A program made the position numbers and the translations under genes. DNA of 64,000 bases from Pseudorasbora parva (taxonomy: Eukaryota; Chordata; Actinopteri; Cypriniformes; Gobionidae): the NCBI RefSeq assembly GCF_024679245.1, contig NC_090175.1:49877605-49941604 (forward strand). The letters are read 5' to 3'. The notes beneath the pieces were generated by a model. That model was not told the origin of the DNA and did no database searches. It was given only the letters and a program-made list of their open reading frames with translations. The first letter of the stretch is position 1, and the number at the start of each line of letters is the position of its first letter. Shown here in pieces: positions 1-48,519 of this stretch.

Positions 1-280
1 TGAAAACGTAGAAGAACACTTCATTAAAAAATGTATTATACTTTACAATTATTATTATTATTATTTTAAAATGATTATTATTTTAAACACAACGCATGTC
101 TATATGATTGACAATATTTTCATGCCATATTTTCATGTAATCATTGCATGTTTGGCCAAGAGTGTTTTTCTTAGCTAAACAAATGTGTAATTTTGGCCAG
201 ATTAATGGAACATCTTCCTTTACAATTATAAAATCATTATTGATTACTAAGAGATCAAAATGTTCTGCTTTCTTCTGCAG
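1..280 (+). other. caskin1 intron end upstream of the first visible exon
   Basis: AT-rich intronic sequence with a short TTA run near 46-65, ending in the polypyrimidine acceptor at 268-280. No other feature seen. Confidence 0.6.
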
Positions 281-37816
<37,536 letters not shown>

Positions 37817-39650
37817 AAGTGAAATAAGATTTCTTCACTTTACGTGAGATAAGATGTGAAACACTCAAGCGTTTTGAAATATTTCAGTGTGGACCACTGA
37901 AACCAACTTGGATGCCTCAGCAGGATTGGAGTCTTATAGGGCAAATTAAGCTCTTCCATTCTAACATGCGTAAAAGTCAATTGAGCATCTCTGTGAAAAG
38001 CCTAAGATGTAAATTTTGACTAACATCATTCTTAATCCCTCTTCATTCTCCACCAGCGTTTTGTCTCTAGTACTGCAAGTACCTATTCTGACCTGCAAAT
38101 ATGGCCTGCTGTCATGCTGCTTCCAGAGATAAGCACAATTAGGGACTATGTGACAAGCTTTCTAACTATCATTAAGCAGATAAATGCTAATATGTGTGAG
38201 CGTGTGTATATGTGTGTACAGTATGTGGGGTGAGAGTTGAATATTGATGAATATTTCTTTTAATGGCAGTGCTAAAAGCAGTAAAGGTACATCATATTCT
38301 CTTTGGTTATGTTAGGAAGCTGTATTGTTCTTTTCCAAATATCTGCTGAGAGGTTGTCCACAAGTAAAGAGGAGCTTCGAATTTCACTTTGTGGTCTTCA
38401 GCTGGATAAGTTACTGAAAAAAAACCTTGGTTTGGACTAAATAAATATGAAGAGCACAGCCCCATTTTTGACCCTGGAATTGATGAATCTGACTTTTTTT
38501 GGACTATTTCTGTAATCCCTTGAAGTATGATGAAGAAAAGCTTTGGACTTAAAGAGGTATATTGTAATCTTTATGTATGTTATTATTGTTGTTGCTGTTG
38601 TTATTGTTGTTGTTGTTGTCAATGTGTGTGAATGTTTGACTGTGTAGTGTAGTTTTTGCATTGACAAATCCCACCCTGCCCAAGGTGTAATACATAGATA
38701 TAGAGAGAATTCAGAATAAGACGCTGGAAAAAGTAGTGTATATATATATATATATAAATATATAACATATAGGTTATAGTTATCATTGATAGTATAGAGT
38801 ATGGAATGCATCAATATGGAATGCTACAGACACCTGCTCATTCCTAATGTGCTCTAATAAGTGTTCATGTGTGTGTGTGTGTTTGTTTGTGTGTTTGGAG
38901 AGGAGGTCTGTTTGAGAGTAAGAGAATTATGAAGTGTGTGTTTATAGTTCTAGGAAAGAGACAGTATGTTTGTCTTCTCTTACAAAAATGTACCATGTTT
39001 TTGGACATGGTTACCAAGGTATTTTTGAAGTATCTTGGATGACCATATATTGTATATTCTACAATACATGGATATGGTAATCATACAGTACCATGGTACA
39101 GCACCAAACACTGTTGTATTACCATCTGATACCACAGTACCACCACAGTACTTTTTTGTAAGGGCTGAGTGTGTTGTTCTCTTGGACAGTGCAATTATTC
39201 CTATTTTGTCATGCAAGCAAAAAAGACTTGCTGACAGAAGTTGCATATTACATACAAGTGGCTAAAATTAGATCATTTAATACTGTCATTGCGAGACGTA
39301 TAAGACTACAGAGCAATATTTTTTATCCATGCACCATGTTATTAATTTAGCTTTATAAGTGATACTTTAAAACCAGCCATCTGGGATACAACAGAACTGA
39401 GCATTTTCCGACAATCATGACAATGTTGTCCTTGATTATGACCCTGCAATGTCAATGGAATAGATGTTGGAGTATAAAATCTTTTACAGTGTAAACTGTG
39501 TAATAATCAGTTGTTATTTTGTGTACACCTTCAGATGGCTAATGTGTTTGTCTGATCCTGGTGAAAAAATCATCAAAGACCTCTTCCATGTAAAAAGCAT
39601 TGAGAATATGTGGAATTAATATAAATAAATTGTTATGAATATAACCATAG
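37817..39650 (+). other. caskin1: Probable caskin1 3' untranslated region
   Basis: Sequence after the stop has no exon-like coding signal. AATAAA hexamers occur at 38439-38444 and 39624-39629, so short and long 3' ends are possible. Includes a GTT/TTG-rich run near 38580-38620 and a short TA tract near 38740. The exact end is an inference. Confidence 0.5.
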
Positions 39651-40416
39651 TGGCATCTGAGAGTTTTGTCAAGCATTTTATAATTGGCTATATATTATGG
39701 TATATCACATTATAGTTTGGTCTATTGAGGAATGCTGATACACATGTAATGCTTTTATTTAAAGTGGCTTAAAATGTGCATAATAATATGTAATTGTCTT
39801 CAACATAATATTCAAAAATACCTAAATTATTTTCACTTTTAGATATTTTACTCTTGCCTGAAACATTAGACTCTGTGGATCCATATACCACAAAAAGGTG
39901 TGATGTTTTATCAATGTAGAATTTTCTGGAGGGATTTTAAAAGAAATGGATTCATTCTTCCTTTAACCTCCTGTCAGGTACATTATGCCACTGTTATTTT
40001 TTGACTGCTGTACTTGTTAGACACTAACCAATACGCAAAGACAGGAGAAACAACAGCAGATAAATGTATAGCCTATTTCAAGCCATACCTAGGGTTAGGA
40101 TCAAACAGAAATTAAATGTGTTTTTCAGAGAAAATGATTTTGACCTTCGCCCATATTATAGCAGTATGCCATTATGTCACATACCATTGAAAACACTGTA
40201 GGAAAACAAATTAAAATAGAGAGGGTCTAAGCTATCAACTTCGCTTGCAATGAAATAAAGGATGTGAAAAAAAACGGATCGAGAAAGGAGAGGAAGTGGT
40301 TGCTCAACTTAAAGATAAAATAATAGTGCTGACGAATTACACAAGAAAATAGAATCTGAAGTTATATGGGATAACAGAATCAATCAAATATCTGCCTGGC
40401 CATACTCTGTCTAGAC
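39650..40416. other. Relic of an IFI44-like 5' flank (about 40020-40215) and spacer
   Basis: 40020-40215 aligns by eye with 50555-50800, the promoter-side flank of the IFI44-like gene: shared words agcctatttcaagccata, ggatcaaac, gaaattaaat, ttttcagagaaaat and ccattgaaa. No coding exon follows it. The rest is AT-rich spacer. Confidence 0.6.
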
Positions 40417-40609
40417 CAGTGGTTCCCAAACCTGTCCTGGAGGAACCCCAGCACTGCACATTTTGTATGTCTCCCTAATCAGACACACCCACTTCAGGTC
40501 TTGCTATCTCTACTAATGAGCTGATGAGTTGGATCAGGTGTGTCTGATGAGGGAAACATGCAAAATGTGCAGTGCTGGGGGTCCTCCAGGACAGGTTTGG
40601 GAACCACTG
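40417..40609. mobile_element. Palindromic hAT-type MITE
   Basis: 193 bp starting cagtggttcccaaacctgtc and ending with its reverse complement. The flanking octamer gtctagac occurs at 40409-40416 and 40610-40617, an 8-bp target duplication as in hAT elements. Confidence 0.9.
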
Positions 40610-41324
40610 GTCTAGACCATACATTGTAGGCTCCCAGAAAGTTGCAGATCAGTTTGTGTGTAAATGTATGTTTTTGACCAACATTTTCCACTTATGATGT
40701 CCTAGCGAGAAATTATTAATGTGACAGTTGAGCTATAGCCCTATACAAAAACCTATACTCTCTTTCTCACAAATCAACTAGCATACCTTGTGACGTTAGC
40801 CTGACGTGGTCATACTCAATTCTAGTCAGAATATGAGTCTGAAACTGCTCCATTGGGCTGTGATTATGGGGCGTGTTTCAACCGAACCAGGAAAGACATC
40901 AATTGAATAGACCTACAACCAATCAGAGCAAACAAGCTCTCCGTTTAGGATTCAAACAAATATAATCCAAGCCCCTTTGATGACGTGTATGATCACGTTA
41001 CTGTTGATCATCTGTCCATCATCATCTAAAGCCCGCCCTGATGATTTCTTTGGTCTGAACAGTTTCTGTTCGGAGATATTCACTCCTCTATGGAGCAAGG
41101 CCAGACCGAACTGCCTGACCTAAACATTTTGTGGGCGGGGCTAAATTCGGCTGGCATCCAGGCTATTGTGACGTTCTTCTACCTGCTTAAATAGACCCTG
41201 CCTCCATTTCCCTTTCCGTCGTTAATTAAACACCCCACCCTTTTCGTTAAAAGTGAAAGTAAAAGTAAACATGGCAATCTCGTTTACTGCACTGTCACAA
41301 TTTAAACTATTAAATAGCATAAAT

Positions 41325-41805
41325 AGCCTGACAAGCCAGACCCACATCAAGATGTTTGGTCTGGAAATTCACCATTGACAGGGCTCAATCCGAGGGGCGG
41401 GATAAACGGTTGTCTTTCAAACTCCCTCTGCAGGATAGAGCTACAACCAACCAGAGCAATGAAGGTGAAGCGGAGCTAGTTGACAGATTAAACATTCGCC
41501 GTATCTGGTTGCCGAATGCATCTTCGTTCTTTGTTCTTTTCTCAGAGAAAAGCTTAATTCCAAGTCTTCCAGAGTCGCGGTCAAAGCTGATTCGAAAGAC
41601 CGCCGTTCGCCAGTTTCTGTGTTTACTAGAAGCACCCAAACGCAACTCGGCTGTCGTCATTATGGCCCCGCCCACCGACTCTATACACGATGTGATTGGC
41701 CCGACAAGGGTTTGCCGTTTACAGCTCAGAAGGGTATTGAGAGTTGCTAGACGACACTCGCAGGCAGATTAGATTTGCTGCCGCTGCGTCTAGATTTCTA
41801 GGCTA
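41325..41805. mobile_element. Non-autonomous hAT-like element
   Basis: 481 bp beginning agcctgacaagccagaccca and ending tctagatttctaggcta, flanked by gcataaat on both sides (41317-41324, 41806-41813). A related inverted copy lies at 55785-56055. The 138-codon frame inside is not a recognisable protein. Confidence 0.75.
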
Positions 41806-41943
41806 GCATAAATAGGCTAATATGGGAATAAGGAAGTGACACTTGTATTTTAGATTCTTTAAAATATATTGTTGACATATACAATATATTACTTTTACTT
41901 TGTGCACTTTTCTGATTTGTGCACAAAAATAAACACACTGAAC

Positions 41944-42189
41944 TTGGACAGATCTGGACCTGGGCTTATTGCACAAAACTAGAATAAGGGATTAAGCCAG
42001 GATATCTTGGTGATCTAAATGCAAAATTTAGTACACCACTGTCGTGTAAACGTACCCTGAAGGCACACTCGCACCAAGAACAATAACAATAACGAAAAAT
42101 TGTTGTATATTAGTGGATGAATTGAGCCAGGATCACCAAAATATCCCGGCTTAATCCCTTATCCTAATTTTGTGCAATAGGCTCCTGGA
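41944..42189. mobile_element. Palindromic MITE
   Basis: Left half (gcttattgcacaaaactag ... aagccaggatatcttgg) and right half (tatcccggcttaatccc ... ttttgtgcaatagg) are imperfect reverse complements over about 60 bp each. Confidence 0.75.
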
Positions 42190-44022
42190 CTAACAGATTC
42201 AAACAGTTTTTTTTTTCAACTGCTTACACACATTTTCCAAAGGTTTCCTCTTTTTTTCAAAACTTAACACACAAATTCAAGAATTCCACACACAAGATGC
42301 AAAATGCCTCACATCTCTTTCAAAATGAAACAACACAGTCAAAATATCACAAACATATTTCAAAAGCAAACATTTGTCTTATGTTGTAAATACCTTTACC
42401 ATAATGTTATATTTTTGATTATGTCATATACACACGGTTATTCAAAACCTAAAGCTCTTCTTTTAAAAGCTCACATGTACATGAATGAATGTAATTGGGA
42501 GAGAGCTGTTGAATATATAAAGTAAAAACAAAAGCAAAATTGAAACCAAACTTTTTATTTATGTTTTTATTTTTTTGCTCTTTGTGGTTGTAAATGTAGT
42601 ATTAGTGTACACAGTTTGAAAAGAAAAAAAACACATCAAAAATATGTAGTGTTGTAGCATGTAGATAAAAGTGTGGCGTGATGGTGCAGGACACCATTTT
42701 GTGAAATTGCAGCACACATTGTAATATTTCCGCCATGTTGTCCAGGGACATTGACAATGGCCCTTTGTCCAATGACATTCCTTCCCCTTCTTCTGGTTTT
42801 ACTTAGATTAAAGCCCACCTCATCCACATAAATTTATTCATGGACAATGGCATGGGCATCCATCTCCAAAACTCTCTGTAAAAGACAAATGAATCTGTAG
42901 ATCAGTATATGCACAACCGAGTAGCCTGGTTTTGTAGGTGCAAGTCTGATATATTGGAGAAATGCATACATTCACAAAGTCATGTCGAAGATTCTTGACT
43001 CTGTCACAGTTCCTTTCAAAAGGGACCCTGTACAGCTGTTTCATTCTCATTTGATTTTTCTGGAGGACGCGGTGTATTGTTGAGGCACTCACAGCAGTTA
43101 TGTTCGCAAAAATTGTGGCATCATTAAGGATATGGTTGCGTATTTCACGGATTGTAATAGCATTATTGGCCAAAACCAAATTCACAATAGCCGTCTCCTG
43201 CACTTCAGTGAACATGTGACCTCGCCCACCATGAACCCTTTGCCTTTCCACTCTGTAAAAGATTCAGGAACAGTAAGTGTGTACCATAAATTCTAACAAT
43301 ATATATAATATTTAACAATATGGTCAGATTGTCTTAAAGTTGGCTGTTTTATTTTACAGTTTGATACCTTACCACACTGTGACCAATGCAATGCACTGTA
43401 GAATGCAAGGGTACTACAGTAAAATATATTTATTATAGTATAGGCCTACTGTTTGTTATGGTAAAAAAGCTATTATGTGTACATTAGAACATGTGTACAT
43501 TACATTATATTGTTACATACCTGTTCTCATTTCTAAAGGTTCGAATTATACCCGCCACAGTAAATCTACTCAAATTACGCTGGACTCTCAGTCCAGCCTC
43601 TCTCATTGTTACAGTTTTTTCTGAATGCTTAAGCGCTAATCTTGATTCTTGTAGCACAATTTCTAAAACTATTAATACGTATAGCAAAACCACTCACTGA
43701 GTTTGCAAAACTAAAAGCACAAACACTGCTTTGCACTCAGTTTGCAATTTTGTAACACACACATTGCAAAACCTTTAGGCACAAGTCACTGCACAACACT
43801 CTTTTTGCAGAACTTTAAACACAACTCACTACTTACACTCAATTATCAAATTTCCAACACACTCCAAGCAAAATTATACACATGTATGGCTTTCATTAAC
43901 ACTATTTTGCCAACTGTCTGGCACACTTTCACATGTGAAAACTGTTTTAGATAATTAGTTCACTTTGCAATCAGCCTAAGCACTCTAAATAAGCCACAGG
44001 TAAGCTGTCTGTGTGGAGTACA

Positions 44023-45609
44023 ATGGAAGGAGCAGTAAGAGTGAGAAGAGTGAGAATCAGAGGAGGCCGAGGGAGAGGACGTGGAGGTGAAGAAAGAGGA
44101 GAAGGAGGAGGAAGAGGATGTGGAGGTGAAGAAGTAGGAGGAAGAGGAGGAGGAAGAGGACGTGGAGGTGAAGAAGTAGGAGGAAGAGGAGGAGGAAGAG
44201 GACGTGGAGGTGAAGAAGTAGGAGGAAGAGGAGGAGGAAGAGGACGTGGAGGTGAAGAAGTGAGAGGGTTAGAGGAAGTTAGAGAAAGAGGACAAGGAGG
44301 AGCAAGAAGAGGACGAGGAGGGGAAAGAGGAAGGGTAAGAAGAGTAAGAAATAGAATAACTGTTGACATCAGAGCTACAATAGTGGACCATGTCATCAAC
44401 CATGGGATGACCCTGAGGGAAGCTGGCCAACGGGTTCAGCCTAATTTGAGCCGTTACACTGTGGCAAGCATCATTCGGACATTTCGAAATGAGAATCGAT
44501 AAGTACTTTGTAGCACTGCCATACTCTAATGAGAAACACAACAGTACCATACATGTAAAAATACTGAAACTATTACTTTACAGAATTGCTAGACGTCCAG
44601 ATGCTGGGGGCAGAGGAAGAATGTTCACTCCAGAGCAAGAGACCCATATAGTGAACATGGTGATTGCCAATAATGCAATAAGACTGCGTGAAATACAGCA
44701 GCGCATAATTGATAATGACACCATCTTTCAAAATATACACAGTGTAAGCATTTCTGCACTAAGTTGTGTACTTGCGCACCACAGATAAGAATGAAACAAA
44801 TTTACAGAGTTCCTTTCGAGAGAAACACAGAACGAGTAAAGCAACTGCGATATGACTATGTGCAGGTAAGCTATAGTGTCATTGGTTCTGAATTTGGAAG
44901 TGCATACTGTAGTGCTGTGCATGGGCCTGATGTGTTGCATTTGTTCCTTCTTGTCCAGAGAGTGATGGAACTAGAAGCAGATGCCATGGGACATGAGCTA
45001 CTTTTTGTAGATGAGGCCGGTTTTAACCTTAGTAAAACCAGGAGACGTGGCAAGAACATTATTGGACACCGTGCCATCATCAATGTCCCAGGACAACGTG
45101 GTGGTAACATAACCATCTGTGCAGCTATAAGCCAAAATGGTGTTGTTCACCATCATGCAACCATAGGCCCATACAACACTGCACACATTATTGCATCCCT
45201 GGACACCTTACATGACATGCTCACTGTTCAGCGACCAGAGCATACCCGATATGCCATCATATGGGACAATGTTAGTTTCCATAGGGCTGCTTTGGTCCTC
45301 AACTGGTTTACAGACCACCCATTCTTCATGGCACTCAACCTCCCTCCATACTCTTCATTCTTAAATCCCATCGAGGAGTTCTTCTCTGCCTGGCGCTGGA
45401 AAATGTACGACCGCCATCCTCATCAACAGGTAGCCCTTTTACGGGCAATGGAGAAGGCATGTGGAGATATTGACCAGGCATCATGTCAGGCCTGGATACG
45501 GCATTCAAGGAGATATTTTCCCCGGTGCCTTGGACTGGAGGATATCGCATGCGATGTGGACGGAATTTTGTGGCCGGACACAGAAAGACGACATGGTGTA
45601 GGCAGATAG
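44023..45609 (+). pseudogene. IS630/mariner-like transposase, nearly intact but frameshifted
   Basis: N terminus: Arg/Gly/Glu-rich head from ATG 44023 with 14-residue tandem repeats, then a helix-turn-helix (REAGQRVQPNLSRYTVASII) ending NENR. Intron 1 (about 44499-44583) has a changed donor (ataagt where gtatgt is seen in the outer copy). The second part includes RRPDAGGRGRMFTPEQE and KQIYRVPFERN. Near 44775 the frame slips by one base. Intron 2 (44866-44958, gtaagc to ttgtccag) is also open in frame. Catalytic residues are visible: Asp in FVDEAGFNLS, Asp in IWDNVSFH, Glu in LNPIEEFF, 35 residues apart. It ends at TAG 45607. Probably inactive because of the frameshift and donor change. Confidence 0.85.
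44076..44262 (+). repeat. 42-bp coding tandem repeat in the transposase head
   Basis: The unit gaggacgtggaggtgaagaa plus a GGA-rich spacer recurs at about 44114, 44156, 44198 and 44240 (period 42). It encodes RGRGGEEVGGRGGG-type units, RGG-box-like. Confidence 0.9.
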
Positions 45610-46389
45610 TTTTTTTTTGTTTTTTGTGAAATTACTATTTTGTGTTCTGACTTTGTCTTGGTTTTGATGAGTGTGAATAAACACCAATACTTGAAGTTTG
45701 GATCCTTGTATGTTTACATGACACTATGACAAAAGTATGACCTCAAATTGACATCTGCACACAGAGAAAGCAAAAGCCAGATGTGTTTTGTGTTCATACC
45801 ATCAGTGTGTAATTGGCACATTGTGTGCTTAGTAGATGATGGCTTGTGTTTACTGTTTGATACAAAAACACAATTTTTATGAAGGTGTGAAGAGTTTATC
45901 TAGCTGTGTTCGCTTTTGCAAGAGAACTACAATGTTTTGATAATTGGGTGAAAGGTTTTCTTATTTGTGTGTAGAGTTTTGCAAAAATAGCCAATAGTTA
46001 CAAAAAATGTGCTTAAGCAATCAGAAAAAACTGTAAACCATGGTTTATCACATGATCGACTACTGTAGCCCTAATCTCATTTGAGACCACTCTTCTCGTT
46101 CCTTGTCCTCCTCCATTTCTGACTCGTCCTCTTCCTCCCCTTGCTCCCCTTCCAGCTCCTCTTAGTCAAACTCATCCTCTGGCTCTCCCTCCAACTCCTC
46201 TTACTCTGTCTGCATTGTTTGCATCCATTGTCCAAAAGCTATTACTTGACCTTTGGCCTATTTATAGGCCACTACTAAAGTTATGATTGGTTGTTGTTAA
46301 GTAAAGCAACAAGTGTTTGCACATGTGAGGAGGTGGTGTGAGGCACTGATGAATTAGTGTGGCATTTTGTTTGGTTGTGTTTATTAAAA

Positions 46390-47929
46390 CCCTCTGGTGC
46401 TCCTCGTTTACGGGTTACATTGGTTGTCTTCCCGGTCATAAGTGACCGGACACCTAAAAATTAAACTTCCTCCACCCCAGTAAAACCAATGCAATTTATT
46501 TTTCTTCAATAATATTTTTTCTTTTTAATTTTGTATTTTGAGATGATTTGATGGTATTTTTTAATATTTATGCAATAAGTATTGTCTATTTTTGCCATTT
46601 AAAATTATAAAATATTTAAAAAAAAAAAACATTTTATTTAAAGAAAATTTTAATTGCAGGATTTTAGGTTAAAATAGAGACTAGGCCTTCAAAAAATAAT
46701 AATAACTGAAGGCAGATTAGCGCCCTCTTTTGGAATTATTTAAGAAATTATGCAACCATGGGTGTAATCCACTAGAGGTCTCTATGGAGGGGCTTGTGAA
46801 TTCCCAAGTTCACTTTTCAACACATTTAATATTTTTTTTAGCTGGATTTGAATAAATATATAAAAATAATCAAATACTATTTTTATATTATTACTTTTTT
46901 TTAGAAATGGTGATTTTTTTTCTGTGAATTTGGGTTTTTGCAGATTTCCCATTCATTTCCTATGGCAAGTGGGAGTATTTTTTTAACAACCACTTAGCAT
47001 GCTCGAATCATGCCCTCATTTTTTTTGTGTGTTTACATACCTAATGTTAGAAAAGTCACCAAGTTTCATGTCATTCTGACGAAGATGTGATTTTTAATAA
47101 TTCAAAATGTGGTTCATAGGTTCCGTTTTTCATGGGTGTGTGTGTGTATAAGTGTGCGTGTGTGCGTGTGTATGTGAGTGGATGTGTCAATATCACACTC
47201 CTGATGTTTTAGAGTGTCATCCCTATACTGCTGTGTACTTTTTTTCAGCATTGTGGCCGATTTGTAGATTGTACACACAAATATCCTACAAATATTTGTG
47301 TTTTTGCAGATTTCCCATTCATTTCCTATGGGGGTCATTTTTGACAGAAGAGCACAAGTGGAAGTAATTTTTTTATGACCACTTAGCATGCCCGAATAAT
47401 GCCCTAATTTTTTTGTGTGTGTTTACATACCTAATGCTAGAAAAGTAACCAAGTTTTATAATTTTCAGATGAAGCTGTTATTTTTAACAATTCTAAATGT
47501 GGTTCATAGATTACATTTTTCATAGGTGTGTGTGTGTATAAGTGTGCGTGTGTGTGCGTGTGTGTGAGTGGATGTGTCAGTATCACACTCTTGATGTTTT
47601 AGAGTGTCACCCCTTTACTGCTGTGTACTTTTTTTCAGCATTGTGGCCGATTTGTAGATTGTACACACAAATATTCAGAGAATTTTTGTATTTTTGCCGA
47701 TTTCCCATTCATTTCCTATGGTCGGTCATTTATGACCGAAGACAATGAACGTTACTCTTTTTTTAATGACCAATTAGCATGCTCGAATCATGACCCCATT
47801 TTTTTGTGTGTTTACATACCTAATGCTAAAAAAGTCACCAAGTTTCATATCATTCTGATGAAGCTGGGATTTTTAAAATTTTAAAACAGAAAATTTTTCG
47901 GTCAGAAATGACCGAAGAGCACCAGAGGG
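46390..47929. mobile_element. Inverted-repeat element with about 390-bp internal tandem repeats
   Basis: Bounded by ccctctggtgctc (46390) and gagcaccagaggg (ending 47929). Inside, a block starting ccacttagcatg recurs at 46990, 47379 and 47770 (periods 389 and 391), each followed by tttacatacctaatg and agtcaccaagttt. No transposase. Related sequence at about 7930-8280. Superfamily unknown; no clear TTAA or TA duplication. Confidence 0.75.
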
Positions 47930-48179
47930 AAATCAAGAAACTTCCTGTCAGATTTTTGTGTCTTGCATAGAAAATTGTGTGTTGTATTTTGCAAAAAAGT
48001 GTTTAATGAAATTGAAAAGTGAGTAAAAGGCCAAAAATTAGTGAAAAAAATCACTAATTAGTCAAAAATTATGGTTTTGCAGATTTAGTGTGTGGTTCTG
48101 GTGTTTGAGTGTCAGGTTTTAAAAATTGTGTGACAAGTAACAATTTTGTGTGTAAGCAGTTGAAAAAAAATCTGTAAAA

Positions 48180-48260
48180 GGGTATGACCCAAAAATGTAA
48201 TTTGGGTGAGGATGAGTACATTTTAATTCATGTGAGAACTATCCCTTTAAACCATTCCTG
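48180..48260. repeat. Common fish repeat (reverse orientation)
   Basis: Contains gggtgaggatgagtac and gagaactatccctttaa, the reverse of the repeat at 15215 and 21622. Confidence 0.55.
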
Positions 48261-48519
48261 AATCACATTGAATATTCGATTGCTAATTTATTATTCTCTG
48301 GATTCTCTGAATTATTCTATTTTAAGAGCTCATCTTCATGAACTGCAGACACGTGCACAATCAAGTCAGATAGAGGAGCAAGAATCCAAAGTGCAAGTTT
48401 TGTTTTATTGTCTTATATTCTTATCCCAGCTTTTTTTTCCTTTTTTTTCTGTAGTGCGTTCATGTCACGTCTCCTTTAAATCTGTCAATACTTAAATTCT
48501 CTTAGTTTATGAGAGAAGA

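Larger units (their letters stand above)
43612..46033 (+). mobile_element. IS630/mariner-like element, inner copy
   Basis: 2.42 kb with inverted ends cagttttttctgaatgctta and taagcaatcagaaaaaactg, flanked by TA (43610-43611, 46034-46035). TA duplication plus a DDE transposase with D(x35)E spacing places it in the Tc1/mariner/IS630 superfamily. It sits inside a copy of its own family. Confidence 0.92.
42190..48175 (-). mobile_element. IS630/mariner-like element, outer copy (interrupted twice)
   Basis: Ends contain tttttcaactgcttacacaca (near 42211) and tgtgtgtaagcagttgaaaa (near 48148), mutually inverted. The minus strand holds a decayed transposase: N-terminal Arg/Gly-rich part at 46036-46225, helix-turn-helix (REAGLRVQRNLSRFTVAGI) at 43530-43600, KQLYRVPFERNCDRVK at about 43000, and NLSKTRRRGRNVIG at about 42780. 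It stops before the second catalytic Asp, so it is truncated. The inner copy 43612-46033 splits it between two adjacent codons, and 46390-47929 is a second insertion upstream of its start. Confidence 0.8.

Noticed and set aside
41356..41772. 138-codon frame
   Set aside because: Lies wholly inside a non-autonomous hAT-like element whose other copy (55785-56055) does not keep the frame.
43971..44399. 142-codon Pro/Leu-rich minus-strand frame
   Set aside because: Antisense of the 42-bp tandem repeats in the transposase head.
46990..47890. Three evenly spaced repeats considered as a CRISPR-like array
   Set aside because: Units are about 390 bp, the whole unit is repeated with no unique spacers, and the genome is eukaryotic.
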